A stretch of 64,000 bases of DNA, taken from Lachnospiraceae bacterium A2. Lineage in GTDB: Bacteria; Bacillota; Clostridia; Lachnospirales; Lachnospiraceae. Below the pieces are notes generated by a model. It did no database searches. It saw only the letters and a program-made list of their open reading frames with translations, and was not told the origin of the DNA. Numbering within the stretch: position 1 is the stretch's first letter; every line of letters starts with the position of its first letter. The stretch covers positions 1 to 64,000 of the forward strand of contig KE159636.1 in assembly GCA_000403315.2 (NCBI GenBank), written 5' to 3'. This document shows positions 42,769 through 50,886 of the stretch, piece after piece. Position numbers and translations under genes: made by a program.

Positions 42769-43615
42769 TCTCTGTTTCCTCCTTGTTTTTCGGTGGAAGC
42801 ACGAAACGCTGTGTCGGATAGCCATATTCCACAAGCAGTTCCCGTTCTGCAAATCCAAGACGGCGGTATTCTTCCCGCCAGCCCGTATCTGCCTTATCGC
42901 CTGCACGGTATGTCGTCAACGTAATCTCTTTCCCATAAAGCAGCTCGTCTGCCAGCTTATCAAGGAACAGCTTTGTAATGCCGAGATGCCGATACTGAGG
43001 ATGGACAGCCAGAAAGTCTATGCTGCCTGTGCCTTGCGAAAATCCCATCACGCCAATAGCCATATCATCATCCCGCAATATCAGAGCCTTTTTATCCGCA
43101 ATATACTGATGCAGGTTTGCGGCGTAATCTCCCTTATCCAGACATGGATAGCCGTCAATCGTGAGGCTTACCAGTTCCATCCAGTCATCCGCATCTTCGG
43201 GCGTGGCAAATTTTATATTGTCTTTTGTCAAATCCATTTTTATAAGCTCCTCCTTCAGATAAATTTCAAGCTGTAACGGGTAGAAGTTTTCCGTTTCCCG
43301 AAATTCCGCAGGGGAAGTCTTATACATCGCCTTAAAAATATCCGTAAATGCCTGCTGGCTTTCATACCCGCTCATAAGGGCAATCTCAATAATCGGCTTT
43401 GCAGAAAACACCAGAAGTTTTGCCGCTTCTGTAAGCTGCCGCCGTTTTGCGTAGTCATGGATAGTCAAGCCGACTGTCTTTGTAAAAATCCGATGCAGAT
43501 GGTATTTGGAATAGTGCAGTGCCGATGCCACCATATCTAAATCCATCTTTTCATGCAGATGTTCTTCGATATAGCGGATAGCCTGTGAAACAATGCGTAC
43601 TGTCTGACCTTGCAT
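42728..43615 (-). CDS. AraC-type HTH / GNAT acetyltransferase fusion
   Basis: 295 residues. Residues 1-105 are an AraC DNA-binding domain with both HTH units (VASALHYSKYHLHRIFTKTV and ALMSGYESQQAFTDIFKAMY). Residues about 125-260 are a GNAT domain (GSIDFLAVHPQYRHLGITKL FLDKL). AraC proteins of this MarA/SoxS-like size usually carry a GyrI effector domain; here an acetyltransferase fold takes that place and may bind a ligand or modify one. AAGGAGG precedes ATG 43615. It probably activates the MATE gene co-encoded downstream. Confidence 0.82.
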   Translation of the reverse strand: MQGQTVRIVSQAIRYIEEHLHEKMDLDMVASALHYSKYHLHRIFTKTVGLTIHDYAKRRQLTEAAKLLVFSAKPIIEIALMSGYESQQAFTDIFKAMYKTSPAEFRETENFYPLQLEIYLKEELIKMDLTKDNIKFATPEDADDWMELVSLTIDGYPCLDKGDYAANLHQYIADKKALILRDDDMAIGVMGFSQGTGSIDFLAVHPQYRHLGITKLFLDKLADELLYGKEITLTTYRAGDKADTGWREEYRRLGFAERELLVEYGYPTQRFVLPPKNKEETENDRNTEKPVGREL

Positions 43616-43641
43616 TTTGCGACCTCCTTTCTTCATTTCTG

Positions 43642-43745
43642 CCCATGCTTTATGGGCATAGAGGTACACCCTTGTGGTGTTTCTTCATTCTCACCCATGC
43701 TTTATGGGCATAGAGGTACACCCTTGCGGTGTTTCCTCGTTTTCA
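43642..43745. repeat. Two tandem 52-bp repeats upstream of the AraC-GNAT gene
   Basis: Copies start at 43642 and 43694 and differ at only a few positions. Each contains GCCCATGCTTTATGGGC-type dyad symmetry followed by GAGGTACACCCTTG. They lie in the leader of the AraC-GNAT/MATE operon, so they could be operators. Confidence 0.75.
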
Positions 43746-43857
43746 CCCTCATTTTTTTAACATTACGAAATGTCAAAGCAGGGGTTCAATGAGATATTGT
43801 AGCACAAGGAGTTTTCTATCTTTTCATCATTCTTGCTATGTTTTAAACCATCCACAT

Positions 43858-44385
43858 TTACAGCAGTTCTTCTTTCAATGCCCTTATCCATTCTTCGATT
43901 GCCTGCACTAATCGAAATTGCTGATGCAGAACCGCCATGCCCGTCGCAGGAACATCGGGGGCATTTTCTTTTAAATCTACGTTCTCCTCAAGATAGGATT
44001 TCAGCACATTGATATTACTCTCAATGTTATCCAGACATTCCCTCTGCTGTTCCTTTTCCATGCTTTCTAAATTAACGATAACCGCATTAAAATCCAAGAA
44101 TATGTGAATCGGCTTGCAGGATATTCCAAGCATCAGTTTCTCAAATTCCTCATTTCCTGCATCCGTCAAGGAATATACCGCCTTTTCGGGCATTTTTCCC
44201 TCTTTCTCCGTGCGGCTTGTGATAAGCCCCTTTTCTTCCAACTGGATAACCTTTTTATAGATGGATGGTGTGCTGATTTTTACCCATTTTGAAATGTTGC
44301 GGTATTCCACTAGTTTCTGAATGTCGTATGCACTCAAGGATTCCCGTTTCAACATTCCCAATACAATCAAGTCAATGGTCGCCAT
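43858..44385 (-). CDS. PadR-family transcriptional regulator
   Basis: 175 residues. N-terminal winged helix (LIVLGMLKRESLSAYDIQKL, STPSIYKKVIQLEEKGLITS, KAVYSLTDAGNEEFEKLM) and a helical C-terminal dimerisation domain. It represses drug-efflux genes in known cases. It is divergent from a MATE gene that now survives only as its first 44 codons, with palindromes between. Confidence 0.85.
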   Translation of the reverse strand: MATIDLIVLGMLKRESLSAYDIQKLVEYRNISKWVKISTPSIYKKVIQLEEKGLITSRTEKEGKMPEKAVYSLTDAGNEEFEKLMLGISCKPIHIFLDFNAVIVNLESMEKEQQRECLDNIESNINVLKSYLEENVDLKENAPDVPATGMAVLHQQFRLVQAIEEWIRALKEELL

Positions 44386-44415
44386 TTAAAATCCCTCCTT
44401 TTTCTATTGACAACT

Positions 44416-44475
44416 ACTATAAATTATAGTATTATAATCCCTGCAACGCAATTGATATATTTTATAGTAGTATAA
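44416..44475. promoter_or_regulatory. Candidate PadR operators
   Basis: ACTATAAATTATAGT (44416-44430) is nearly palindromic, and a TATAGTAGTATA repeat lies at about 44463-44474. Both are between the divergent padR-like and MATE genes; AT-rich dyads with ATAGT/ACTAT halves are expected for PadR. Confidence 0.6.
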
Positions 44476-44508
44476 ATAACACCATTTGTCAAGAGAAAGG
44501 AGTTCAAA

Positions 44509-44670
44509 ATGAACAGTCAAAGCAAAAAGATGGAGCTGCTCGGCAGCACATCCATACCAAAAGCGCTTTTAGCAATGGGCATCCCAACATTGGTATTCCA
44601 GATTTTAACGAGTGTGTCAATTTCCTTAATCAACAATGCCGAAAATGATATTGTTCTGCTTGAATGCTAA
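44509..44670 (+). pseudogene. MATE transporter N-terminal fragment
   Basis: MNSQSKKMELLGSTSIPKAL LAMGIPTLVFQIL is the usual MATE N-terminus with AAAGGAG upstream, but after about 44 codons the frame enters the end of a convergent membrane-protein gene and stops. The rest of the pump is deleted. Confidence 0.75.
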
Positions 44671-45099
44671 AATCCCATTTAACAATGGGAAAAACAATAA
44701 TGCCATAAATCCGATTGCCGCACTTATTCCGTGTACTTTTGAAGCCGCAGTAACAATGTCTTTGTTTTCATTCACATGGAATATTCCCGAAACCAATCCT
44801 GCTCCGACAGCAAATGTCCCCAGTGAAAACAAAAGTAAAACCGATAGGATTGGAAAGTCTTTTTTCGTAGTAAAAAAATATGCAGCCGCTGCAAATGCCA
44901 GAAAACATCCAAGCCATATTAACCATGTATTATAAATAACACAAACGGGGCTTTGCAGACTTCCCAACGCACTCATTGCCATTGTTTTACTATTGTACCC
45001 ATCATAATACCGACACAATATCCACGGAAGAAAAAACTTGCCAACAACTGTAAAGAGCATAACTGAATGAAATATCTTACTGGTTATTATATTTCCCAT
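44626..45099 (-). CDS. DUF998-like membrane protein, 3' end truncated
   Basis: 157 residues, five to six membrane segments (TVVGKFFLPWILCRYYDGYN, WLIWLGCFLAFAAAAYFF, FSLGTFAVGAGLVSGIFHVN). HGISAAIGFMALLFFPLLNG resembles the conserved part of DUF998 proteins. The last codons overlap the MATE fragment on the other strand, so the C-terminal helix is probably lost. It follows the next-listed gene after 12 bases and is likely co-transcribed with it. Confidence 0.6.
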   Translation of the reverse strand: MGNIITSKIFHSVMLFTVVGKFFLPWILCRYYDGYNSKTMAMSALGSLQSPVCVIYNTWLIWLGCFLAFAAAAYFFTTKKDFPILSVLLLFSLGTFAVGAGLVSGIFHVNENKDIVTAASKVHGISAAIGFMALLFFPLLNGILAFKQNNIIFGIVD

Positions 45100-45111
45100 T
45101 TTCCAATCTCC

Positions 45112-45579
45112 CTAATATCTCTTAAGTTCTCCATGAAAATTATGTGCTTTTTCAAGCAGCGGTCCTTTTGCTCCCATTGTAAAGGCAATATCACTGCTGC
45201 GGATTGACAATAGTTCCATCCCAGACTGCAATTCTAAAACGTCCAACGTATTTTGCGGCAATTTAACAGTTCCGTCCTTATCAATGTTAATCCACGCATA
45301 TTTACGCCCTTTATATCGGATAAACTCACCCTCGGAAAGCTGGCAGTCCCTTAACGCAGGGCATTCTTCCAATATATGGCTGAGTTTTGAATTCGACAGC
45401 AGCGGATATGTCGTCACGCAGAAGCCGCCTGTTATTTTGCTTCCCGTGAAAATTATCATTTTTCCATCCCGCAGTGCATCATATTCCAACAATGCCTGTG
45501 GCGGGATGCGTATTGTTAAATCGGGGTTTATAACGGAAAGGCCAAATACAAATTTACCCCCTTTATTGAGCTGCGGCAT
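45112..45579 (-). CDS. AbrB-like hypothetical protein
   Basis: 155 residues. KGGKFVFGLSVINPDLTIRI PPQALLEYDALRDGKMII has the strand pattern of a swapped-hairpin AbrB domain, and a second similar stretch follows (GRKYAWINIDKDGTVKLPQN TLDVLELQSGMELLSI). A tandem pair could bind DNA, but no target is known. GGAGG lies before the ATG. Confidence 0.55.
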   Translation of the reverse strand: MPQLNKGGKFVFGLSVINPDLTIRIPPQALLEYDALRDGKMIIFTGSKITGGFCVTTYPLLSNSKLSHILEECPALRDCQLSEGEFIRYKGRKYAWINIDKDGTVKLPQNTLDVLELQSGMELLSIRSSDIAFTMGAKGPLLEKAHNFHGELKRY

Positions 45580-45732
45580 AAAAAACCTCCTTTTCCAGTA
45601 TTCCTTTTTCTACATTGATATGTTATTGCTTTCTCAAAACATAAAAATAGAACGATGTATTTTGATTTTGGGCATAAACATTGAGCCTGACGATTTGGCA
45701 GACTTGAGAAAAAGTATTAACAGGCTGGATGT

Positions 45733-47262
45733 TTATTGTGCTGCTAGTTCCGGATAGATTTTCCGTTTGGTTTCAATCAGGGCTCCCATAACCCGCCTCC
45801 CTTTATCGCTGACCAGATATCTTCTGGAGTGTGGGATTTTCCGGATCAATCCATGGCCCCTGAGTTTTGAAAACTCCCGGCTCATTTTCCCACGACTTTT
45901 TGCAGATTCAGCCCCTTTTTTATAGAGGCTTTGTCGGATATCGCGGTTGGTAAATCCACGGATCAGATAGCGGCCATCACAAATCGTTTCGAAAAGATGG
46001 AAGGTTTCAGGGGACCATACATTATATCCACTGTAAGTTTTTCCCTTTACTTTCTTTTTCTGGCAGACATGATTGATTTCCTCTTCCACGCTTTTTTGAG
46101 GGATCACATGGCACATGGATTCTAAAAACCGTTTGTTTGCGGTTTTTGAAATCTCTGCGTACCGATAGAGGTTTGCAATGGATTTCCCCATGGGAACCCA
46201 CTGCCTGGAAGCCGTTCCGTCCTTATGATGGACCTCCTTATAAACCTTAAATTCCTTTGGGTCATTGATCGCCATTTCTATCCGCAGGCAGTTAAATTTA
46301 TCATACATCTTGATACTGTTGGACTTCAGCTTGAATTTAATCCTCCAGCCTACTGGGCGTTTTCGGTAATCGGAGACTGCTTCTCCCAGAAACTTTGCAT
46401 TTAGTTTACGTCCCAGAAAGGAAAATACATCTGTGCATTTGAAGTCATAGAATGCGTGCCCAACCAGGGAGGGATAAAGATCCTCCAGAGCTTCACGGCT
46501 CTCAAACATCACATCGGTTGCGAACTCGCATTGGTCAACAGACCAGTGGTAACCCTGATGGAAGATGGTTTCCAGCATATCAAGATAATGGTTTACTTTA
46601 TGCGCAAAGAAACCGAGCTGGCGGCAGAGTTTTTTTGAGTCGAATTGATCTGCCAGTTCCTGTGCTTTTGGAATGTCACTGATTTCTGAAAAAGAATTAT
46701 CATACATACGGTAGGTGATCCCGTTTTTATCAAACACATGCTCCATCATCTCCCTGCCGTTTATATACACCTGGATCAGAAATGGGAACCATGTTTGGAG
46801 TTTTACATGCATGAACCCAAACTCTTTATCGAGGTAATAGAAGTAATAGTATTTACATTTGCGGGTAACGCTGCGCAGTTCCAGGAGCCCGGAGGAGTTC
46901 TTTACTGGTTGGAGCGTCTGGCATCCTTCCACGACAGATAAGATACAGATCAGTCCTTGCTCAACAGGATTTTCGAGAAGGATTTTTCGCGCGTTTTCCT
47001 CTTTTGATATTTGTGAGGAAGAGAGGTAGACCAAAGGCCGGCCTTCTTTGGCGGCCATTTTCTCAACATAAGAGACAAGGTCATTGGTCATTTGGTTTGC
47101 ATAGGCAGAAAAGTCTTTGAGAAGGAGGTTCATCTGTGACAAAAAATACATTCTACCCGATACGGAAAAGAAGGGGAAAAGGTAACCTTTTATAATCATG
47201 CGGTCAAAAAACGCAAAAGTACCATTGATTTTTTTCTGGAATTGTTCTAATATAGTGTTCAT
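45733..47262 (-). CDS. Solitary mobile-type protein of unknown function, 509 residues
   Basis: Starts MNTILEQFQKKINGTFAFFD RMIIKGYL and contains CKYYYFYYLDKEFGFMHVKL QTWFPFLIQVYINGREMM, NSIKMYDKFNCLRIEMAIND and a C-terminal winged-helix-like part (RGFTNRDIRQSLYKKG, LRGHGLIRKIPHSRRYLVSD KGRRVMGAL). From memory it matches a widespread bacterial family that turns up as isolated, multi-copy genes and is thought to be transposon-like, though no activity is known. It sits alone between wrecked genes; the upstream side has a hairpin GCAGCC/GGCTGC near 47405-47420. No clear terminal repeats were found. Confidence 0.6.
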   Translation of the reverse strand: MNTILEQFQKKINGTFAFFDRMIIKGYLFPFFSVSGRMYFLSQMNLLLKDFSAYANQMTNDLVSYVEKMAAKEGRPLVYLSSSQISKEENARKILLENPVEQGLICILSVVEGCQTLQPVKNSSGLLELRSVTRKCKYYYFYYLDKEFGFMHVKLQTWFPFLIQVYINGREMMEHVFDKNGITYRMYDNSFSEISDIPKAQELADQFDSKKLCRQLGFFAHKVNHYLDMLETIFHQGYHWSVDQCEFATDVMFESREALEDLYPSLVGHAFYDFKCTDVFSFLGRKLNAKFLGEAVSDYRKRPVGWRIKFKLKSNSIKMYDKFNCLRIEMAINDPKEFKVYKEVHHKDGTASRQWVPMGKSIANLYRYAEISKTANKRFLESMCHVIPQKSVEEEINHVCQKKKVKGKTYSGYNVWSPETFHLFETICDGRYLIRGFTNRDIRQSLYKKGAESAKSRGKMSREFSKLRGHGLIRKIPHSRRYLVSDKGRRVMGALIETKRKIYPELAAQ

Positions 47263-47266
47263 AGGA

Positions 47267-47602
47267 TCATCCTTTCGTATGAATGCTTGCAGGGGAATTT
47301 AGTTCCCGATTGATTTGGTACAAGATACCGTATATGTGCATTATAGCACGTGCATCTACGAATAGGATGATTCTTTTTGCTTTTTTGCTTTTAGGTTTGA
47401 TTGCAGCCGTAGGCTGCGGTATGTTATAATAGTAGTGTCCATAAATGGATATTACGCCCGTTTCATAAGGCAATTCCACACCCTCAAAAGTAGGATGCTT
47501 CGACCACGGGATAGCATCAAATGTAATTGTGGCATCTGGTAACAGCAGCTTTCCTCCCTCATTGAATTTTTCAAACAGATTTTTGTAATCCATTTCCAAC
47601 AC
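47267..47602 (-). pseudogene. Cupin-domain protein N-terminal fragment
   Basis: MDYKNLFEKFNEGGKLLLPD ATITFDAIPWSKHPTFEGVEL is the start of a small cupin family; the beta-barrel with its metal-binding histidines is absent. From about 47470 the frame reads through unrelated DNA belonging to the neighbouring mobile-type gene's upstream region. Confidence 0.55.
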
Positions 47603-48075
47603 TTCCAGCCGTCACATCTAAGCTGCGGCCCGTTGACAATGCGGATGAAGTTAAATTTCTTCGACAGGGTGCGCCATATCTCGGTTTTGCCGCAGCCTGT
47701 GGCCCCTGCCATGACGATGTTTCGGCTGTTGCTGTTTAAATGGTGGTACATAAGCATGGAGGCCGCCCGCTTAGCCGCTTCCTGCCCGTATATGTGCTGG
47801 TCCAGATAATCATAGATGCTGTGGGGCGTCCAGCCTGCGCCGCCATCAAAAGGCGTTGGTTCATTCACTGGCGAAAAATCTGAATCATCACATTCGCGAT
47901 CTTCCGCATCCGCTTCTTTCCGGTAATACTGGTCATCTGTGAGCTTATCAAATTCCCCGGCGTGCGCACTCGCCTTGAAATCATCCACCGGGTTAGACAT
48001 ATTGGCATGCATACCATTCTTGCCTGCCATTCCTATATATACTTTCCAGAATTGCTTTGCCATATCGTGTGTCAT
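47596..48075 (-). pseudogene. AAA ATPase (ClpX-like) N-terminal half, truncated
   Basis: From ATG 48075 (MTHDMAKQFWKVYIGMAGK, ribosome site GAGAGGA): an acidic linker, then SIYDYLDQHIYGQEAAKRAA and Walker A GATGCGKTE, ending at NGPQLRCDGWK, where the cupin fragment begins. Walker B, sensor and arginine-finger regions are lost. This resembles AAA proteins of conjugative elements. Confidence 0.65.
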
Positions 48076-48147
48076 ATACAGTCCTCTCCTTTTCCCGTGC
48101 AACAGTTGAAAATGCTTCCCAGCCTGCTGGCTGGGAAGCGTCATCTG

Positions 48148-48443
48148 TTAATTGAACGGCAGATCTTCGTCAATCCCGTCCGGGATGTCCATATATCTGT
48201 CATCGTAGCTTTCCGCAGTGCCAGAGTCTGGCTGGCTATTATCAGCCATCTTCTCCAGAAACTCCTGCCGTTCCACCACAACGTCCGTCGTGTAGACTTT
48301 CTGTCCGTCCCGGTTGGTATAGCTGCCGTTCTGTTTGTACGGGCGGTTTACGGCAAGAGTGTATCTGGCAATGGCCGTATTGCTGTTATTTGTAGCGTAA
48401 CGCATCTCAACATCGCGGGTGAGTCTTCCGATTAAAATGATTT
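48148..48443 (-). pseudogene. ssb: Single-stranded DNA-binding protein with internal deletion
   Basis: Reading from 48443 downwards gives KIILIGRLTRDVEMRYATNN STAIARYTLAVNRPYKQN, then directly GSYTNRDGQKVYTTDVVVER, ending in the acidic tip DIPDGIDEDLPFN. About 45 residues of the OB fold between PYKQ and GSYT are missing, and the first codons are replaced by the TATTACTCCGGCG motif. DNA binding is not expected. Confidence 0.75.
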
Positions 48444-48661
48444 TATTACTCCGGCGCGGCAGCGCTTTATGATTTTTGTTGCAAATGGATTGCCGTAAAG
48501 AGACAGCGTTACGGATATGCGGATTTGAATTGCAAAGGATTTTGATATTGACGGAATAGTGTTATTGTTTTTGGAATTTAAAATAGCTGCCCTGTATAGG
48601 CAAAAACCTGTAGGACGGCTGTTTTAAGCATTGGAAATTCAATGGGGTTAGACAGCAGGCA
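48406..48661. other. Gap between ssb and Rpn remnants
   Basis: Holds the ssb 5' codons (to 48443), a copy of the dispersed motif (48444-48456, TATTACTCCGGCG) and about 200 bp in which I see no gene. Confidence 0.5.
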
Positions 48662-49289
48662 TTATGCCAGCTGCAACCGCTTTTCTAATTCAAGCACTTG
48701 TTCCAAAGTAAGCCCGGAATACACCGCGACTTTTTCCAATGGCAGGCCCCCATCTTCTATCATTCTCATTGCCGATTCCATTTTTTCCTTTTCAATACCC
48801 TGTTCATATTTTTCCTGATAATGCATCTGCAACGTCATATAATCCAACCTCCATTTCTCATTCTTTCTGACAGACTGTACCACCTTATCCAACTCTCTGG
48901 TAAAGTTATCACCCGGCTCTTTGCCATCGATAAAATCAAGCAGTTTTTTCATTTCCGGGGTAACATCATCCATTGTGCCCTTTTTCCAAAATATTCAAAT
49001 CTATCATGCCCTGATAGTATCTTGTTCGCTTGGGAATGTTTCTATTCCCCGTGGTCTGCGTTTCAATATTGTACACAGTCCCTTTGCCATCCTCCACCTA
49101 AATATCCAGGCGCACACTTTTTGCATCTGCGGAAATATCTATTGTCTCCTGCGATTTTGGATATTCAATGCGGGATATTTTTATGCCAAGCACCAGTTCC
49201 AAAAAGGGCTTGCAAAACTTCGGGTTCCTCATGATAATGCTAAACATGAAGTCGTCTTTCATCTGCAGTTTCTCAAAAGTTTTTTCCAT
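48662..49289 (-). pseudogene. Rpn-family nuclease pseudogene (third copy)
   Basis: Start MEKTFEKLQMKDDFMFSIIM (ATG 49289) through AKSVRLDI, then an in-frame TAG at 49098-49100, then VEDGKGTVYNIETQTTGNRN and YYQGMIDLNILEKG with the nuclease E-x-Q motif. A frameshift plus deletion follows near 48975, and the C-terminal helix region (PEMKKLLDFIDGKEPGDNF, EKWRLDYMTLQMHYQEKYEQ) reopens. Broken in at least two ways. Confidence 0.75.
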
Positions 49290-49366
49290 TCTGTTTCCGT
49301 CTTTCTTTGGTTTGATTATAACATATCCGCGCCGCCGGATAAAGGGTTGTTTTGTATTTGGCAGAT

Positions 49367-49867
49367 TTATGCAGCCGCCGCCGGAAGTGGGGCGCATAGC
49401 GCCCTCTGCTTCCATGCCGCGACAAACGCCTCGACTTCCGGCATCATGCCACAGTTTCCTGCACCCCGTATTTGCACGACTTCCTGACCGCGCACTTCGA
49501 TTGTGTAAAACGGTTTGCATTCATCGGCGCATCTCCGCAGGAATAATATGATGCATTCCTCCTCGGCTACGCGTTCCACATAACTGCCCACGCAGTGGTG
49601 CAGCGCATTTCCCTCGGCAACAATATCATCAGGTGTATCAGGATACACAATCTTCAAACCGTCTTTCTCAAAGTCCAGCCGCCCGGAAAGCTGTAGGTAT
49701 ACGGCAGCAAAATCACGTTTGGTCAGTGTGTCTATCTTCTGTCCGTAGCGGCGGGCTGTCTTATCGTATGACTTCTGCAGGTCTTTCGGGTACAGGACAA
49801 AGCTGTTTTTCATGTCGTAGCCCATCCTGCGGCACATATCCAGGTAACCCCTGTATTCCATCACCAA
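49367..49867 (-). pseudogene. PcfJ-like conjugative-element protein, C-terminal part
   Basis: 166 codons: SFVLYPKDLQKSYDKTARRY, IVAEGNALHHCVGSYVERVA and PFYTIEVRGQEVVQIRGAGN are the PcfJ core with its conserved HHC. The N-terminal 200 or more residues are missing; the break is near 49870-49890 beside GC-rich repeats. PcfJ occurs in conjugative plasmids and ICEs, function unknown. Confidence 0.7.
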
Positions 49868-50032
49868 ATCCTGTATCTCTGTTGGAAGCTACGCTCCCCC
49901 TGCGCTGGCTCTGCCAGCTACCCCTTTGTGGGCTTGCCACCCGAAAATCTTTCAGAAAGCCTATTCCATTTAGCAAGTCAAAGCTGTATAATAGAGCCAG
50001 TGACAAATCAAAATTTAGCGGAGGTAAGACTT

Positions 50033-50740
50033 TTGAATATTAGTAGCTATAAGAAATACATTTCAGAAGAAATGATGATGGGACCAAATAGTGTCAGGAT
50101 TTTAGATGAATTACTTGACAAATATCCCTTGCAGCTGGCCGATGATGATTTGATTCTTGATTTGGGATGTGGAACAGGATTAACAAGTTTTGTAATTGCG
50201 AAAGAAACAAGAGCGAAGGTTTATGCAAACGACTTATGGGTTAGTGCAGAAGAGAATGGGAAGCGATTTACTCAATGGGGAGTTGGTGAACAGATAGAGC
50301 CAATTTGCGAAGATGCGAACAACCTTCATTTTGAAGAAAAGCAGTTTAATGCGCTGGTTAGTATTGATTCTTATCATTATTTTGCAGGTCACAAGGGATT
50401 TTTTCAAGAGAAAATTTTGCCGTTTATGAAAGACGGCGGGGTAGTTTTAATTGGTATTCCTGGTTTGAAAGATGAATACACAAACCGTGCAAAAGAGCTC
50501 CTTTTTGATTGGCTTGGTGATGATGCCTATATGTTTAAAAGTCCAACACACTGGAAAGAACTTGTTGGTAGCCACGACAGAATTAAAACGGTAATAACAT
50601 GGGAAATGGATTGCTTTGAAAAAGCATGGAGTGAGTGGCTTGCAACAAATAATCAGTTTGCTTATGGTGACAGACAGCACTTTGAAACAATCATTAGGCC
50701 ATATACTTGTTTTGTAGGCATCTATATAAAGCTGAAATAG
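50033..50740 (+). CDS. SAM-dependent methyltransferase
   Basis: 235 residues: motif I LILDLGCGTGLTSFVIA, motif II-like VYANDLWVSAEENG, motif III region GGVVLIGIPGLKDEY. Substrate is unpredictable; small molecules are usual for this class. The start is taken as TTG 50033 with GGAGG seven bases upstream; no ATG lies near the domain's beginning. TATAAT at about 49988 is the probable -10. It is the last gene before the left end of the integrative element. Confidence 0.75.
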   Translation: MNISSYKKYISEEMMMGPNSVRILDELLDKYPLQLADDDLILDLGCGTGLTSFVIAKETRAKVYANDLWVSAEENGKRFTQWGVGEQIEPICEDANNLHFEEKQFNALVSIDSYHYFAGHKGFFQEKILPFMKDGGVVLIGIPGLKDEYTNRAKELLFDWLGDDAYMFKSPTHWKELVGSHDRIKTVITWEMDCFEKAWSEWLATNNQFAYGDRQHFETIIRPYTCFVGIYIKLK

Positions 50741-50790
50741 GCGCTAATATAAATTCCAGTTTATCTACTAACTGTCCTAACTTTCCTTTA

Positions 50791-50877
50791 TTTTCAAGGC
50801 TTTGCGGTATGCCTAACCTTAAAATATGTATCCTTTTCCCTTGTTTTTGCCCTTATCAGCAAGTTACAAGGGAAAGT
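50791..50877. repeat. Left attachment site (attL): core and arm repeats
   Basis: Core at 50791-50807, direct arm repeat TTCCCTTGTTTTTGCCCTTA at 50837-50856 and an inverted ACAAGGGAAAG at about 50866-50876, all before the integrase stop at 50887. Confidence 0.62.
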
Positions 50878-50886
50878 TTTTGTTAT

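Noticed and set aside
42404-43276. 290-codon plus-strand open frame
   Set aside because: Lies opposite the MATE and AraC-GNAT genes, which have clear domains; no domain or ribosome site of its own.
43642-43745. CRISPR array
   Set aside because: Only two head-to-tail copies with no spacers; no cas genes in the window.
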